A DNA stretch of 64,000 nucleotides from an uncultured Candidatus Poseidoniales archaeon. GTDB taxonomy: Archaea > Thermoplasmatota > Poseidoniia > Poseidoniales > Thalassarchaeaceae. This document shows, in pieces, positions 1 through 8,112 of the stretch. The position numbers and the translations under genes are program-made. Numbering within the stretch: the stretch's first letter is position 1; each line of letters begins with the position of its first letter. The notes below the pieces were generated by a model. It was not told where the DNA came from. It ran no database searches and saw only the letters and a program-made list of their open reading frames with translations. Location of the stretch: the NCBI GenBank assembly GCA_902601345.1, contig CACKMK010000004.1, positions 55,233-119,232 of the forward strand, written 5' to 3'.

Positions 1-2
1 GA

Positions 3-1079
3 GCAAGAAGATGGCTGAATGAGTTGCCGTGTGAGTTATCGTCCAGAATCTCAGCCACAATAGTTGATTTGGAGAAAGAAGCCCTTGACTGGGCTAGGTC
101 CTCTCACAAGGAGTTCCCGCCATCTGATGGAGTTGGTAATTTGCAAACCTTCCAGGGAGACCTTAGAGCAGCAGTTCTCAGTAGTGGAAGACACTGGATT
201 GACATCGACCCATATGGTTCACCCGCCCCATTCATTGATTCGGCCATGCAGTCCATGGCCAGGAGTGGAGTGATGGAGGTCAGCGCAACGGATACTGCTG
301 CTTTGACTGGATCCTCGAAAACCGCTCTGGTGAGGAGGTATGGTGCCAGAGTTAGGACTGATTGCCTGGCCCATGATTCTGGGATGAGAGTGATGCTATC
401 CAATATCTCCAGAATAGCTGCCAGACACGATAGAGCGATTGAGCCACTACTTTCGGTTTGGGACTCCCATCACCTTAGGGTATCATTCAGGGTCGTCAAG
501 AGTGTGTCTTCGGCCAATATATTGGAGGAAAGAATCGGTTGGAGAGTTTTTGCTCCGTCTAAGGAGGAGTTTGCCGCTTCAATTGATTCTGGGTTGCAAG
601 TAGTAAGTGGAGGAGATGTTCTTCCAATGCATTGCATGCTACCACTTAATTTTCCAGTGGATAGGAAAGACCCCCGCGTGTCTGGTCCCCTATGGATAGG
701 ACCTACCGGCGATAGAGAGGCTATGTCTTCAATGTCTGAGGAACGAGCACTGGAGAGCTGTGGCCCTATCTTCATCCCCGATGATCCAGTAGGTTGGAAC
801 CAGAAGAGCTTCGAAATCGAGAGGAGGAGGGTCGCCAAGAGCGTCAGACACCTCGCAGAGGAGTCGCAGGTGATTGATTCTTGCAACTTGGTTGTTGTGG
901 ACGATCTGGCCGCATGGCTTGGAACCGGTGCTCCCCCCAGTCCACGAAAGATTGTTGAGTTGCTCAGGCAGAACGGACATTTGGCCGCGATTTCCAGTTA
1001 TGGAAAGCCTTCCTTCAGAACCGCTGCCCCCTGGGAGGCAGTAGTTGAGGCCGCTATGTCTATTCATCCGCCGATGTAG
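3..1079 (+). CDS. trm1: tRNA (guanine26-N2)-dimethyltransferase Trm1, 5' part outside window
   Basis: Trm1 uses S-adenosylmethionine to put two methyl groups on N2 of G26 in tRNA. The frame is open from the first bases, so the start and the SAM-binding loop lie upstream of the window; about 358 residues remain. The family motif DIDPYGSPAPF is clear roughly 75 residues in, followed by VSATDTAALTGS, the C-terminal GPLWIGP stretch and a closing winged-helix segment. The paired CxxC zinc ligands found in the C-terminal domain of many archaeal Trm1 proteins are not visible; only isolated cysteines remain. The gene ends tail to tail with moaA, overlapping it by 16 nt. Family assignment is firm. Confidence 0.93.
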   Translation, partial: ARRWLNELPCELSSRISATIVDLEKEALDWARSSHKEFPPSDGVGNLQTFQGDLRAAVLSSGRHWIDIDPYGSPAPFIDSAMQSMARSGVMEVSATDTAALTGSSKTALVRRYGARVRTDCLAHDSGMRVMLSNISRIAARHDRAIEPLLSVWDSHHLRVSFRVVKSVSSANILEERIGWRVFAPSKEEFAASIDSGLQVVSGGDVLPMHCMLPLNFPVDRKDPRVSGPLWIGPTGDREAMSSMSEERALESCGPIFIPDDPVGWNQKSFEIERRRVAKSVRHLAEESQVIDSCNLVVVDDLAAWLGTGAPPSPRKIVELLRQNGHLAAISSYGKPSFRTAAPWEAVVEAAMSIHPPM

Positions 1080-2062
1080 GACATCTCCACCCTAGGAAGG
1101 GAGATTGGGCCCGAAGAGCGTTCCTCGCTGTATCTGTCTTTCCTAGCGGACCATATTGCTTCTATTGATTGAGTGAGTCCCTCCGTTTCCCCGCCAGACC
1201 TAATCAAAGCGGACATGTCGTGCCCCATGGCCGTGAAAAGGCAGGTGAAAAACTTGCCATCGGAAGTAAGTCTGGCTCTCACGCAATCTCCGCAGAATGG
1301 CTGTGAAACGGAAGATATGAATCCAATCTCTCCCGAACCGTCTGAGTGAGCCCATCTAGAGGCCACATCGCTGGCAGATTTTCTTGCTAAAGGAGTAAGA
1401 TCAAATTCACTAGAAAGGAAGTCAATAATTTCGGAAGTTGGCACTACTTGGCCCTGTGTCCAACCATTTGTACTACCGACGTCCATGAACTCGACGAATC
1501 GCACAATAACGCCAGTACCTCTGAATTTTCTGACTAGCTTGGGAATCTGATGCTCATTTACCCCGCGTTGCACTACGCAGTTTACCTTAACGGGTCCCAG
1601 TTCGTATCTGATTGCTGCTGAGATTCCTCCTAGGATATCTCTGACTGGAACTTTAGAGTCGGTTATTTCGGAAAATACCTCTTGGTCAATTGCATCTAGG
1701 CTGATTGTGACTCTTGAGAGTCCTGAGTCGGCTAGGTTTGCTGCATTACTTTCCAGAAGTGATCCGTTTGTTGTGAGTGCGACTTCCATTTCCATGGAAG
1801 ATAGTTGTCTGACTAGATGGTGGATGTCCTGCCTTAGAAGGGGTTCACCGCCGGTGATTCTTACCTTTCTTAGCCCTAGGGGTCTGCATGCTTGGACAAA
1901 ATTGCGTATCTCTTCGTATGTCAGGATCTTAGCCTTTGGGAGGAAGTCGTGGCCCTTTCCGAATTCCTCCCTAGGCATGCAGTACCTACATCTGAAGTTG
2001 CACCTATCTGTAACAGAGATCCTGAGATCTCTCAGAGGCCTGCCCAGTCTGTCTAGCGCCAC
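1064..2062 (-). CDS. moaA: GTP 3',8-cyclase MoaA (molybdopterin cofactor synthesis)
   Basis: MoaA is a radical-SAM enzyme that rearranges GTP in the first step of molybdenum/tungsten cofactor synthesis. With a GTG start at 2062 the protein is 332 residues and begins VALDRLGRPLRDLRISVTD, like short archaeal MoaA proteins. The SAM cluster cysteines are C21, C25 and C28 (CNFRCRYC), followed by the SAM-contact motif RITGGEPLL. The second, substrate-binding cluster is near the C-terminus (FCGDC plus a later FTC). The protein ends in Gly-Gly, the C-terminal pair needed by MoaA. The frame stays open to a TTG at 2143, but that codon overlaps the start of the divergent Fe-S gene, so the shorter start is preferred. 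No other moa gene is in the window. Confidence 0.93.
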   Translation of the reverse strand: MALDRLGRPLRDLRISVTDRCNFRCRYCMPREEFGKGHDFLPKAKILTYEEIRNFVQACRPLGLRKVRITGGEPLLRQDIHHLVRQLSSMEMEVALTTNGSLLESNAANLADSGLSRVTISLDAIDQEVFSEITDSKVPVRDILGGISAAIRYELGPVKVNCVVQRGVNEHQIPKLVRKFRGTGVIVRFVEFMDVGSTNGWTQGQVVPTSEIIDFLSSEFDLTPLARKSASDVASRWAHSDGSGEIGFISSVSQPFCGDCVRARLTSDGKFFTCLFTAMGHDMSALIRSGGETEGLTQSIEAIWSARKDRYSEERSSGPISLPRVEMSYIGG

Positions 2063-2142
2063 GTCCAGTGGGTTGGGTGTCAGGTGAATAGTTTGTCTGA
2101 AAGAAGAACAGGTTGAAGAATGAGGGTTTCCTGCATTAGACA

Positions 2143-2703
2143 ATGCTACAGATCACCGAGAAGGCCAGGGAGATGCTGGATAAGTTCGCCGAACAGGCGG
2201 ATGACGACGATGTGGCACTCAAGATCGTGATACTTGGAAGAGGACCCAAGGGCTTCCAGTATGACTTGCAACTCATAGGAAGTGATGATGCATTGGATGA
2301 TGACATCGAAACGGAAGTTGACGGTCTCGTAGTCTTCGTTGGTTCTAGGACCGCTCCCTATCTGGACGGAACTATTCTGGACTACAAGGAGACGCTAATG
2401 GGCGGGGGATTCAGTTTCGAAAACCCAAATCCTCTCTGGATAGATGATGTCTCCAAGTCCGTTGCAGAGGTAATCGAAAGCAAGGTGAATCCGCTTGTCG
2501 CGGCACACGGTGGTCACGTTGATCTCGTAGGCGTGGATGATGGTAAGGCAATGATCTCCTTTGGGGGTGGTTGCCAGGGCTGCGGCATGGTGGATGTGAC
2601 TCTGAAGGAGGGGATAGAGGTCATGATCACTGAGGGGGTTCCGGAAATCACGGCAGTTGTCGATCTGACAGATCACGATGCTGGTACCAATCCATTCTAT
2701 TGA
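2143..2703 (+). CDS. nfuA: NfuA-type Fe-S cluster carrier (A-type-like plus Nfu domain)
   Basis: Scaffold or carrier that delivers [4Fe-4S] clusters to target enzymes. Residues 1 to about 100 resemble the HesB/IscA fold (MLQITEKAREMLDKF, LDGTILDY) but have no cysteine ligands, as in the degenerate A-type domain of bacterial NfuA. Residues about 110-186 form the Nfu domain with the cluster-binding pair C144 and C147 in GGGCQGCGM. The two-domain order and length (186 aa) match NfuA closely. It lies head to head with moaA, whose radical-SAM product is a plausible client (inference). Its stop codon abuts the stop of the convergent PAC2 gene with no base between. Confidence 0.88.
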   Translation: MLQITEKAREMLDKFAEQADDDDVALKIVILGRGPKGFQYDLQLIGSDDALDDDIETEVDGLVVFVGSRTAPYLDGTILDYKETLMGGGFSFENPNPLWIDDVSKSVAEVIESKVNPLVAAHGGHVDLVGVDDGKAMISFGGGCQGCGMVDVTLKEGIEVMITEGVPEITAVVDLTDHDAGTNPFY

Positions 2704-3471
2704 TCAGTACATTGGGACGTCGTCTTCGTCGTCATCTGAGTCAGGAGCAGGAAGAGCGTTCGACTGAGCTTTCTCGAATGCTTCCCTAACTCTTTCTTCG
2801 ATATTCCTCGCATCCTCTAGCAGTCCCTCGACGGGGACCTCTATCCCCACCAACTCGCTGAGGCCCTCGACTGCAATGATGGCTGCTCTTGCATCAGGGT
2901 ACATGGGATTACACTCTGCCAGTAGTGCCGTGACGTCTAAGCCTCTCCTTTCTCCCTCAGCGATGAGATATCCGGCTATTCCAGTAACTACTCCTTGCTG
3001 AATCCTCTGGATGCTCGAGTTGTCAAGTTGGTCACGACCTACCGAAGTAGAGGATACACCCCAAAGTTCGCTATCCTCCTTAATCCCCAATTCATTGCTT
3101 ACGACTCCATCAATTACAATCAGTCTGTCGAAGCCACCTTTGGTGAACCACTCGAGAACAGTATTGGCAAAGTAGACGTCGTGTTCGCTGGTGAATTGGA
3201 TTTCTGATGTGAAAACACCAATTCCGTCTCCCTGGTACACTCTCACAGGGTGCTTAGGTACAGAATCGTGAATCAGGGCTACTGCAGGAAATTGAGGATG
3301 AAGAACGGTGCCCATCGGACTAAGCTGCAGTGAGCTGATGAGATGGGATGTCGCAATGACTCCAACAGAGCCCACGGTTGAGAAGCCGCATACTGCGGTA
3401 CCGCCCAATCTGGAGGGGTCGGCCTCTGAGTGCAAAACCAGTGGATAGCCGTCCCCAGATTCCGCGCTCAT
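2704..3471 (-). CDS. PAC2-family protein, proteasome assembly chaperone-like (paralogue 1)
   Basis: Member of the PAC2 family, to which the archaeal PbaA-type and eukaryotic PAC1/PAC2 proteasome chaperones belong. Family features seen are AVCGFSTVGSVGVIATSHLI near the N-terminus, the central IVIDGVVSNE stretch, GVVTGIAGYLIAEGERRG and the late PDARAAIIAVEGLSELVGI segment. The C-terminus has an acidic run (DSDDDEDD) and ends VPMY. A Met-Tyr end recalls the hydrophobic-Tyr-X tail with which proteasome activators dock, but here Tyr is the last residue instead of the penultimate one. ATG start at 3471; 255 aa. A paralogue sits at 9898-10701. No proteasome subunit is in the window, so the role is inferred from family only. 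Confidence 0.85.
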   Translation of the reverse strand: MSAESGDGYPLVLHSEADPSRLGGTAVCGFSTVGSVGVIATSHLISSLQLSPMGTVLHPQFPAVALIHDSVPKHPVRVYQGDGIGVFTSEIQFTSEHDVYFANTVLEWFTKGGFDRLIVIDGVVSNELGIKEDSELWGVSSTSVGRDQLDNSSIQRIQQGVVTGIAGYLIAEGERRGLDVTALLAECNPMYPDARAAIIAVEGLSELVGIEVPVEGLLEDARNIEERVREAFEKAQSNALPAPDSDDDEDDVPMY

Positions 3472-3536
3472 GGGGTTTCGTTATGCTGACGCTCTTTGAA
3501 TTTCACGGCTACTTAATAGTCCCTGAGATGTTAAAG

Positions 3537-3550
3537 AAATATAGAAAAAA
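3537..3550 (+). promoter_or_regulatory. Candidate TATA box of the 3585 gene
   Basis: An AT-only run with a TATA core (AAATATAGAAAAAA) lies about 40 bases before the ATG at 3585, inside the 113-bp divergent gap shared with the PAC2 gene. Position and composition fit an archaeal TATA element. No experimental support. Confidence 0.35.
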
Positions 3551-3584
3551 ATAACCTGATAAGTGACATCGCGCGGGGCTGATC

Positions 3585-4136
3585 ATGTCTGCAAAGGACT
3601 CCAAGGAGCTAGGGGGACTCTTCCTGAGACTAGGTTCACAGGACATCAATCTGGCTGACTACACCAAAGAGGCAAGCGATAGATGGCTGAAGGTTACCAG
3701 TCAGGATACGTGGTCCTCAACTCTCTCGCGTGTAAGAATTGCCAGGCAGGAGGCCATGGAGATGACTCTTGAGGCAATCAGGTCCAGTGGCTTTCCGGAT
3801 AGAGGGACTTCTTTCGCCAGACTACTGGACTCGTGTGGAATCGAGAATAAGTCTGATGTTATTCTGGCCGCGATACAGTACATGAGGTCTGTTGAGAAAG
3901 AGGGAAATACCCCTCCTAGGGAGATAAGGAGGCTAGTTGTAGAGACCGGCAAGTGGACTAAGAGATCGGTGAAGAAGTGGAACGTGTCATTGTACATAGG
4001 GAGAATGCTTGAGAGTGGCCCTGGTGGATCTGGATCTTTCTTGGAGTATCCTCGAAGAAGACCAAGGAAGAATGCGTTCGTGGTTCTTACTGAAGCGGGA
4101 AGGGACCATCTTGACCAGTTGTCTCTAAAGAGGTGA
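3585..4136 (+). CDS. Unknown protein, basic C-terminal half with winged-helix look
   Basis: Not recognised. It is 183 residues, soluble, with no signal peptide or membrane segment. The first two thirds are mainly helical in appearance (ASDRWLKV, RIARQEAMEMTLEAI, SDVILAAIQYMRSVEKEG). The end carries a basic patch (EYPRRRPRKNAF) followed by VVLTEAGRDHLDQL, which resembles the last helix and wing of winged-helix DNA-binding proteins. A DNA- or RNA-binding role is inference only. The pentapeptide-repeat gene starts 4 nt after its stop, so the two are very likely cotranscribed from the TATA-like element upstream. Confidence 0.7.
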   Translation: MSAKDSKELGGLFLRLGSQDINLADYTKEASDRWLKVTSQDTWSSTLSRVRIARQEAMEMTLEAIRSSGFPDRGTSFARLLDSCGIENKSDVILAAIQYMRSVEKEGNTPPREIRRLVVETGKWTKRSVKKWNVSLYIGRMLESGPGGSGSFLEYPRRRPRKNAFVVLTEAGRDHLDQLSLKR

Positions 4137-4140
4137 GGAT

Positions 4141-4530
4141 GTGGCAGAAGGAGATAGCAAAGACTGGTCATTCACATCGCATGTTGGAGAGGACTTGCGA
4201 GGAGCTGACTTATCCGGCGCCAACCTAAGGAGGGCGATTCTAGATAGGGCCGACCTGGAGGGTGCGGACCTTTCGGGTGCTGATCTAAGGAATGCGTCAT
4301 TGAAGGGCGCTAACCTGATGAAGGCGGCACTGGATGGTGCCGATCTTAGAGGGGCTAGGATGGTTAAGGCCAGACTTGGCCTATCCAACCTCCAGGGAGC
4401 GAGGCTGGACGGAGCGGATATGAGAGGAATAAGGGGAAAGTATGCGGTTTGGAGAGGGGCTAACTGGTGGGATGCGACGATGGACGAGTCGCTGACAAAG
4501 GCACTATCGAAGAAGTGGCCTAGAGAGTAG
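4141..4530 (+). CDS. Pentapeptide-repeat protein
   Basis: About 17 tandem A(D/N)LxX units fill roughly residues 18-105 (GADLSGANL, GADLSGADLRNASLKGANL, GADLRGARM). These should fold as a right-handed quadrilateral beta-helix of four to five coils. The C-terminal 25 residues leave the pattern (WWDATMDESLTKALSKKW). Proteins of this type range from DNA-mimicking gyrase protectors to adaptors, and the sequence alone does not tell which. GTG start placed 4 nt after the upstream unknown gene; 129 aa, cytosolic. Its stop directly abuts the stop of the convergent thioesterase. Confidence 0.9.
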   Translation: MAEGDSKDWSFTSHVGEDLRGADLSGANLRRAILDRADLEGADLSGADLRNASLKGANLMKAALDGADLRGARMVKARLGLSNLQGARLDGADMRGIRGKYAVWRGANWWDATMDESLTKALSKKWPRE

Positions 4531-4947
4531 TCATGATGATTCGATCTTGGCTAGGCAATCCCTCATCCAATCGGGGACAGCCATCTTACTCTTGACCTCG
4601 TTCATGTCTGTGCAGACAGTGACTTGGTCTGCCGTCCAGCAGAGTGTGCCGTGCTGGTTCCTGAATTCGTAGTGCCACGTGATGGAGGTTTCTCCGATTC
4701 TAGGCACCGTGATTGTACACTCCACGGTATCACCGTAGGAAATAGGATGGAGGAACTTCGCCTCGCTGTGGACTAGTGGGAATGCAATCTTCTTCTCAGA
4801 GAGGATTTCGTTGTAGTGCATGCCGCAGGTGAATTCCCAGGACTCCTCGTAGAACCTATGTGCCAGGTCCCAGAAACGAGGATAGTACACTATCTTGGCC
4901 AGGTCTACCATTGGGAAATCGATACGCCTCTGTGAGATGAAAGCCAT
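4531..4947 (-). CDS. Acyl-CoA thioesterase, 4HBT hotdog family
   Basis: Hotdog-fold thioesterase that would hydrolyse acyl-CoA or similar thioesters. Family signature: RRIDFPMVDLAKIVYYPRF, with D15 in the position of the catalytic Asp of 4HBT enzymes, followed by the long hotdog helix (WDLAHRFYEESWE), the strand FPLVHSEAKFLHPISYGD and the closing strands. The ATG at 4947 places the hotdog core at the usual distance from the N-terminus (138 aa). A second in-frame ATG at 5019 would add 24 residues and overlap the upstream lipoprotein gene by 31 nt; it cannot be excluded. The physiological substrate is unknown, but the window also holds an acyltransferase and an OleC-like ligase. Confidence 0.85.
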   Translation of the reverse strand: MAFISQRRIDFPMVDLAKIVYYPRFWDLAHRFYEESWEFTCGMHYNEILSEKKIAFPLVHSEAKFLHPISYGDTVECTITVPRIGETSITWHYEFRNQHGTLCWTADQVTVCTDMNEVKSKMAVPDWMRDCLAKIESS

Positions 4948-4988
4948 GGTGCTGACAGGAAGCCATGGTTGAAGGCTGTTATGGAAAT

Positions 4989-6131
4989 CTACTGGCCTCG
5001 AACATGAGATAGAATCCATTGCATTATTTCTGGATTATTGTAAATAACGAGATAGCCCCCATGCTCGCCGCCCACAACTGACTGGAATTCCATCTCCGAA
5101 CCCAGGTTTGAGAGATTTTCTGCCATCTGGGCCGCCATATCATATGAGGATGTGCTGTCATTTGTTCCATGGCTCATCCAAACAGGCAGGTGTGCAACAT
5201 CTTCCGCTAGCGTGAGATATGAGTATGGCTCGTGATGAGGCTGGAGCGGCATTATGGCGGCAAAGTAGTCAGGCAGTGCTGCGGCGACAATGAAAGTCCC
5301 CCTTCCGCCCATACTATAGCCGGTTAGGTAGACCCTATCATCGTCTACATTGAGATTTGATTTGACATCCTCAATAACATCGAGCACCTTCTTGGGGTCC
5401 CAATCCAATTCCAACTTTGAGGGTCGAACGATTATGTATTTGTCATCCTCGGGCATATGGAAGTTATTTGTCAGGAAGTTGTTGTAGAAATTTAAATCGT
5501 ATATATCTCCATGAAGGAAGGCGAAGACTGGGTAGGAGTAACTGGAGTTGTATGCGGGTGGAATCTTGACAGAATACGTGTATCCGCACATCCAGTCAAG
5601 TCTTTGATCGACCACTATTTCGGTCTCGTTATCATAATCATCCGCGGTGTAGGAGACTGCGGTCAAGCCATCGACGGATAACCATGTACCACTCTGAAAT
5701 TCAGACCATTCGATTGGGTTGCTGGTTGAATTCAGCCCCATAGACGCTGTGACATTACATGGCGGCACGTATGTTGGTCCTTCCTGTAGCTCCTCTCCTT
5801 CTGACTTCTGTTCTGGGAATGAACAATCGCGTATTTCCTCGTCCCAGGTTCCACCTCTCTGCTCGCAGTATATTTTAGGAGAATCTGGATCGTACGTTGG
5901 TTCCTCATCTAGGGAGCAATGCGATTCTCCACTCCGTTTTGATTCCTCGAACCATGTGCCCCCCCGTTCCTCGCATTCTTCTTTCCCAATCAGGGTCGTA
6001 ACTACGACTTTCTCGTTATCTGATTCAATCTCAGAAGTGGTATCCTCTATATTCTCAGAGGTGGTATCTCCCGTACACCCAGTCAGAGTCGATGAAAAGA
6101 TGACTAGGGTAACTAAGGCAATCAATCTCAC
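4989..6131 (-). CDS. Secreted esterase lipoprotein (PHB-depolymerase-like alpha/beta hydrolase)
   Basis: Residues 1-19 are a lipoprotein signal (lipobox LTGC, Cys19), so the protein is probably anchored outside the cell. A Cys-rich linker of about residues 45-120 has two copies of a C-E-x-R-G-G-T-W module, each with further cysteines. The C-terminal half is an alpha/beta hydrolase like the poly(3-hydroxybutyrate) depolymerase/feruloyl esterase group. Nucleophile S273 lies in GYSMGG, the acid is probably D325 in HGTNDS, and the base is H357 in GGEHGG. This gives a complete triad. The natural substrate is an extracellular ester, otherwise unknown. GTG start; 380 aa. Confidence 0.85.
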   Translation of the reverse strand: MRLIALVTLVIFSSTLTGCTGDTTSENIEDTTSEIESDNEKVVVTTLIGKEECEERGGTWFEESKRSGESHCSLDEEPTYDPDSPKIYCEQRGGTWDEEIRDCSFPEQKSEGEELQEGPTYVPPCNVTASMGLNSTSNPIEWSEFQSGTWLSVDGLTAVSYTADDYDNETEIVVDQRLDWMCGYTYSVKIPPAYNSSYSYPVFAFLHGDIYDLNFYNNFLTNNFHMPEDDKYIIVRPSKLELDWDPKKVLDVIEDVKSNLNVDDDRVYLTGYSMGGRGTFIVAAALPDYFAAIMPLQPHHEPYSYLTLAEDVAHLPVWMSHGTNDSTSSYDMAAQMAENLSNLGSEMEFQSVVGGEHGGYLVIYNNPEIMQWILSHVRGQ

Positions 6132-6187
6132 GTCATTGATTTGTTGGTCGGGTATTTAGTATGGTTTGTAAATGGAAAGTGTACTGA

Positions 6188-6264
6188 TGGCGGACCCACC
6201 GCGATTCGAACACGGGTTTCCAGCTCCGGAGGCTAGAGTGATATCCAGGCTACACTATGGGTCC
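6188..6264 (-). tRNA. tRNA-Arg(CCG)
   Basis: Full cloverleaf on the minus strand: acceptor GGACCCA/TGGGTCC, anticodon stem CTAGC/GCTGG around loop CTCCGGA (anticodon CCG), T-loop TTCGAAT, encoded CCA. Near-identical to the tRNA-Arg 60 nt away except in the anticodon arm. Confidence 0.95.
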
Positions 6265-6324
6265 TGAATCCGCCCCCAGTACGCTCACTATTGAACCGGT
6301 CGCCCTTCTTCCTCGTCTACTAGG

Positions 6325-6401
6325 TGGCGGACCCACCGCGATTCGAACACGGGTTACAAGCTCCGCAAGCTCATGTGATATCCAGGCTACACTATGGGTC
6401 C
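6325..6401 (-). tRNA. tRNA-Arg(GCG)
   Basis: Minus-strand cloverleaf with the same acceptor, D and T arms as its neighbour; anticodon loop TTGCGGA gives anticodon GCG. Encoded CCA. Transcribed before tRNA-Arg(CCG), probably as one transcript. The anticodon-stem differences point to an old duplication. Confidence 0.95.
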
Positions 6402-6448
6402 AGCGTGTGTTGGACTGTAGGACCCGGCTTAATCCCGACGGTGCAAAG

Positions 6449-6799
6449 TCACATTGACAGGGGCAGGATGGTCTTCCAACTTGGCTCGGCTAGCTTCTTC
6501 GACTTCGGGCCTGTCATCGGCTGTGGTGTCCTGTGAGTAAGAACACCATGCATGCCCTGTACGTTGAACTTGACTCTCAGTTCTAGCATTCTGTCCCTCT
6601 CGGCAGTTATTACCTGCTCCTCGTCCAGCTCAAAAGTAGAAGAGGGCTCCCCGGACTCGTTGACTATGCTCAGAGTGGTTCCTGAGAGATTTGCTCTGGG
6701 GGAGAAGTCATAGTCCTGGGGGTCCTTCATGCCCACCTTCGCATCTACGACCAGGCGTTCTCGAATGGACACCTTTGTGATCTCAAACGACTTTGCCAT
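6449..6799 (-). CDS. Unknown small soluble protein
   Basis: Not recognised. 116 residues, ATG at 6799, no signal peptide or membrane helix. The sequence alternates short strands (FEITKVSIRERLVVDAKVG, TLSIVNESGEPSSTFEL, VITAERDRMLELRVKFNV), suggesting a small beta-sandwich or barrel. It ends with a basic, Pro-rich tail (MTGPKSKKLAEPSW). It is transcribed toward the tandem tRNA-Arg genes and follows the PKD lipoprotein on the opposite side of a 45-nt gap. Reality is supported by a length-filling frame in otherwise gene-dense DNA. Confidence 0.65.
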   Translation of the reverse strand: MAKSFEITKVSIRERLVVDAKVGMKDPQDYDFSPRANLSGTTLSIVNESGEPSSTFELDEEQVITAERDRMLELRVKFNVQGMHGVLTHRTPQPMTGPKSKKLAEPSWKTILPLSM

Positions 6800-6844
6800 G
6801 ATAATCCCAATGACTGGGGGTTGAAAGGTCTTCGCTCGATGTCA

Positions 6845-8014
6845 TCAGACGCTTACTTCACTTACCCTTAGGAGCAATACGACGAACTGGGCCTCAAGAG
6901 TCCAATCGTTACCTTGGTCTGGATCCACTCCATCCACAGGAGTATCGGGGTCGCATTCCAGTGCGGTAATCCTCCAGAACCAGTCTCCCTGTCCAAATCT
7001 TCCATCGGGATCTCCGAGAAGCGACTGCTCCAGTTCTTCCTTGGAGTCTGCGAAAACCGTATAATCGGATTCTGGAGAAGGGTTCATTTCAGTCCTCTCG
7101 ATTGTCGCAGATGAGTTCTCTGTGATATTTTCCTGAGTTGTAATAACGGTGTAGGACCATCCGGAGGAAGGGATGTCTACCTCTAGGGTGAAATTGTCCT
7201 CCGGCCAAGTGATTGGGAGGATATCTCTAGTCAGAGAGAGGGTTGCGGACACATCGATTAGCCTGGATCCTTCCCCGGGTTGGAACTGAATCTCATGAGT
7301 CTCGCCCTGTTCTAGGTAGCCTGACCAGTCGTAGTCGACGAATACTTCTTCCCAAACAATCCTGAACGTACGAGAGACGACTCTGAGGGTCCAAAGTGTG
7401 GTATTCTTCCCTCCGCTATCGTCTGAGACCGTTACGGCCCCAGTGATATTTCCTGCTTCGGTAACTGTAATCCTAGTCACTGGACCGCTTCCATCGACGT
7501 CATTGAGAGGGTCGCTGTCTCCATCGGAATCGGTGTTCGCATCGAAGTCCCACACAATCTCCACCCCTCCTCCCTCGGGATCGAAGGAGTCACTGGCGTC
7601 GAGTCTGGCCTCCTGTCCTGTCTTGACGAAGTCTGGGATGTTGAGGATGATTTCTGGTATCGCATTTACGAAAACTAGGATGCTGGCAGAGTCTGAGTCT
7701 CCATTGTCATTGAACACCTCAACTGTCACTTCGAAGTTCCCGGCCTTTGTGAATGCATGACTGATCACGCCCTGCTTTGTTGTCTTCTTCTCGCCATCAC
7801 CGAAGTTCCATCTGAATTCGTCGATTATCGTCGGATTGGGAGTGGTAGAGGAGCGTGCATCGAAATTTATCGTCTCTCCCGTGTTAACGGTGGCTCTGTC
7901 TGATGTGAGAGCCGCATTTGGGCTGCCTGGACCTATGCCTCCGCATCCTGCCAGAGAATGGGAAATCATCAGGATTCCAAGGAGCATTGTGAGTCTTTGT
8001 CTGCGTCCCGTCAT
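6845..8014 (-). CDS. Secreted lipoprotein with PKD domains
   Basis: Lipoprotein signal with lipobox LAGC (Cys24) followed by a Gly-rich spacer. Residues about 30-115 are a PKD domain (FDARSSTTPNP, WNFGDGEKKTT, HAFTKAGNFEVTVEV). A second PKD-like domain spans about 115-210 (LDASDSFDPEGGG, WDFDANTDSDGDSD). The remaining 170 residues are beta-rich and unrecognised. PKD domains usually act as spacers or adhesion modules in surface proteins; no catalytic domain is seen. 389 aa, ATG start. It is divergent from the exonuclease gene at 8113 across about 100 bp. Confidence 0.85.
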   Translation of the reverse strand: MTGRRQRLTMLLGILMISHSLAGCGGIGPGSPNAALTSDRATVNTGETINFDARSSTTPNPTIIDEFRWNFGDGEKKTTKQGVISHAFTKAGNFEVTVEVFNDNGDSDSASILVFVNAIPEIILNIPDFVKTGQEARLDASDSFDPEGGGVEIVWDFDANTDSDGDSDPLNDVDGSGPVTRITVTEAGNITGAVTVSDDSGGKNTTLWTLRVVSRTFRIVWEEVFVDYDWSGYLEQGETHEIQFQPGEGSRLIDVSATLSLTRDILPITWPEDNFTLEVDIPSSGWSYTVITTQENITENSSATIERTEMNPSPESDYTVFADSKEELEQSLLGDPDGRFGQGDWFWRITALECDPDTPVDGVDPDQGNDWTLEAQFVVLLLRVSEVSV

Positions 8015-8112
8015 ACTACCAGAAATAGAAGGTCACTCATATGCGTGTTGGACGGCAATCCACCTAGAATGGCTTTGGTAGGGTTCATGGATGGTGCCGG
8101 CAGCGAGGACTC

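Noticed and set aside
6257..6536. Two overlapping open frames across the tRNA-Arg genes
   Set aside because: They read through structured tRNA sequence and show no protein-like motifs.
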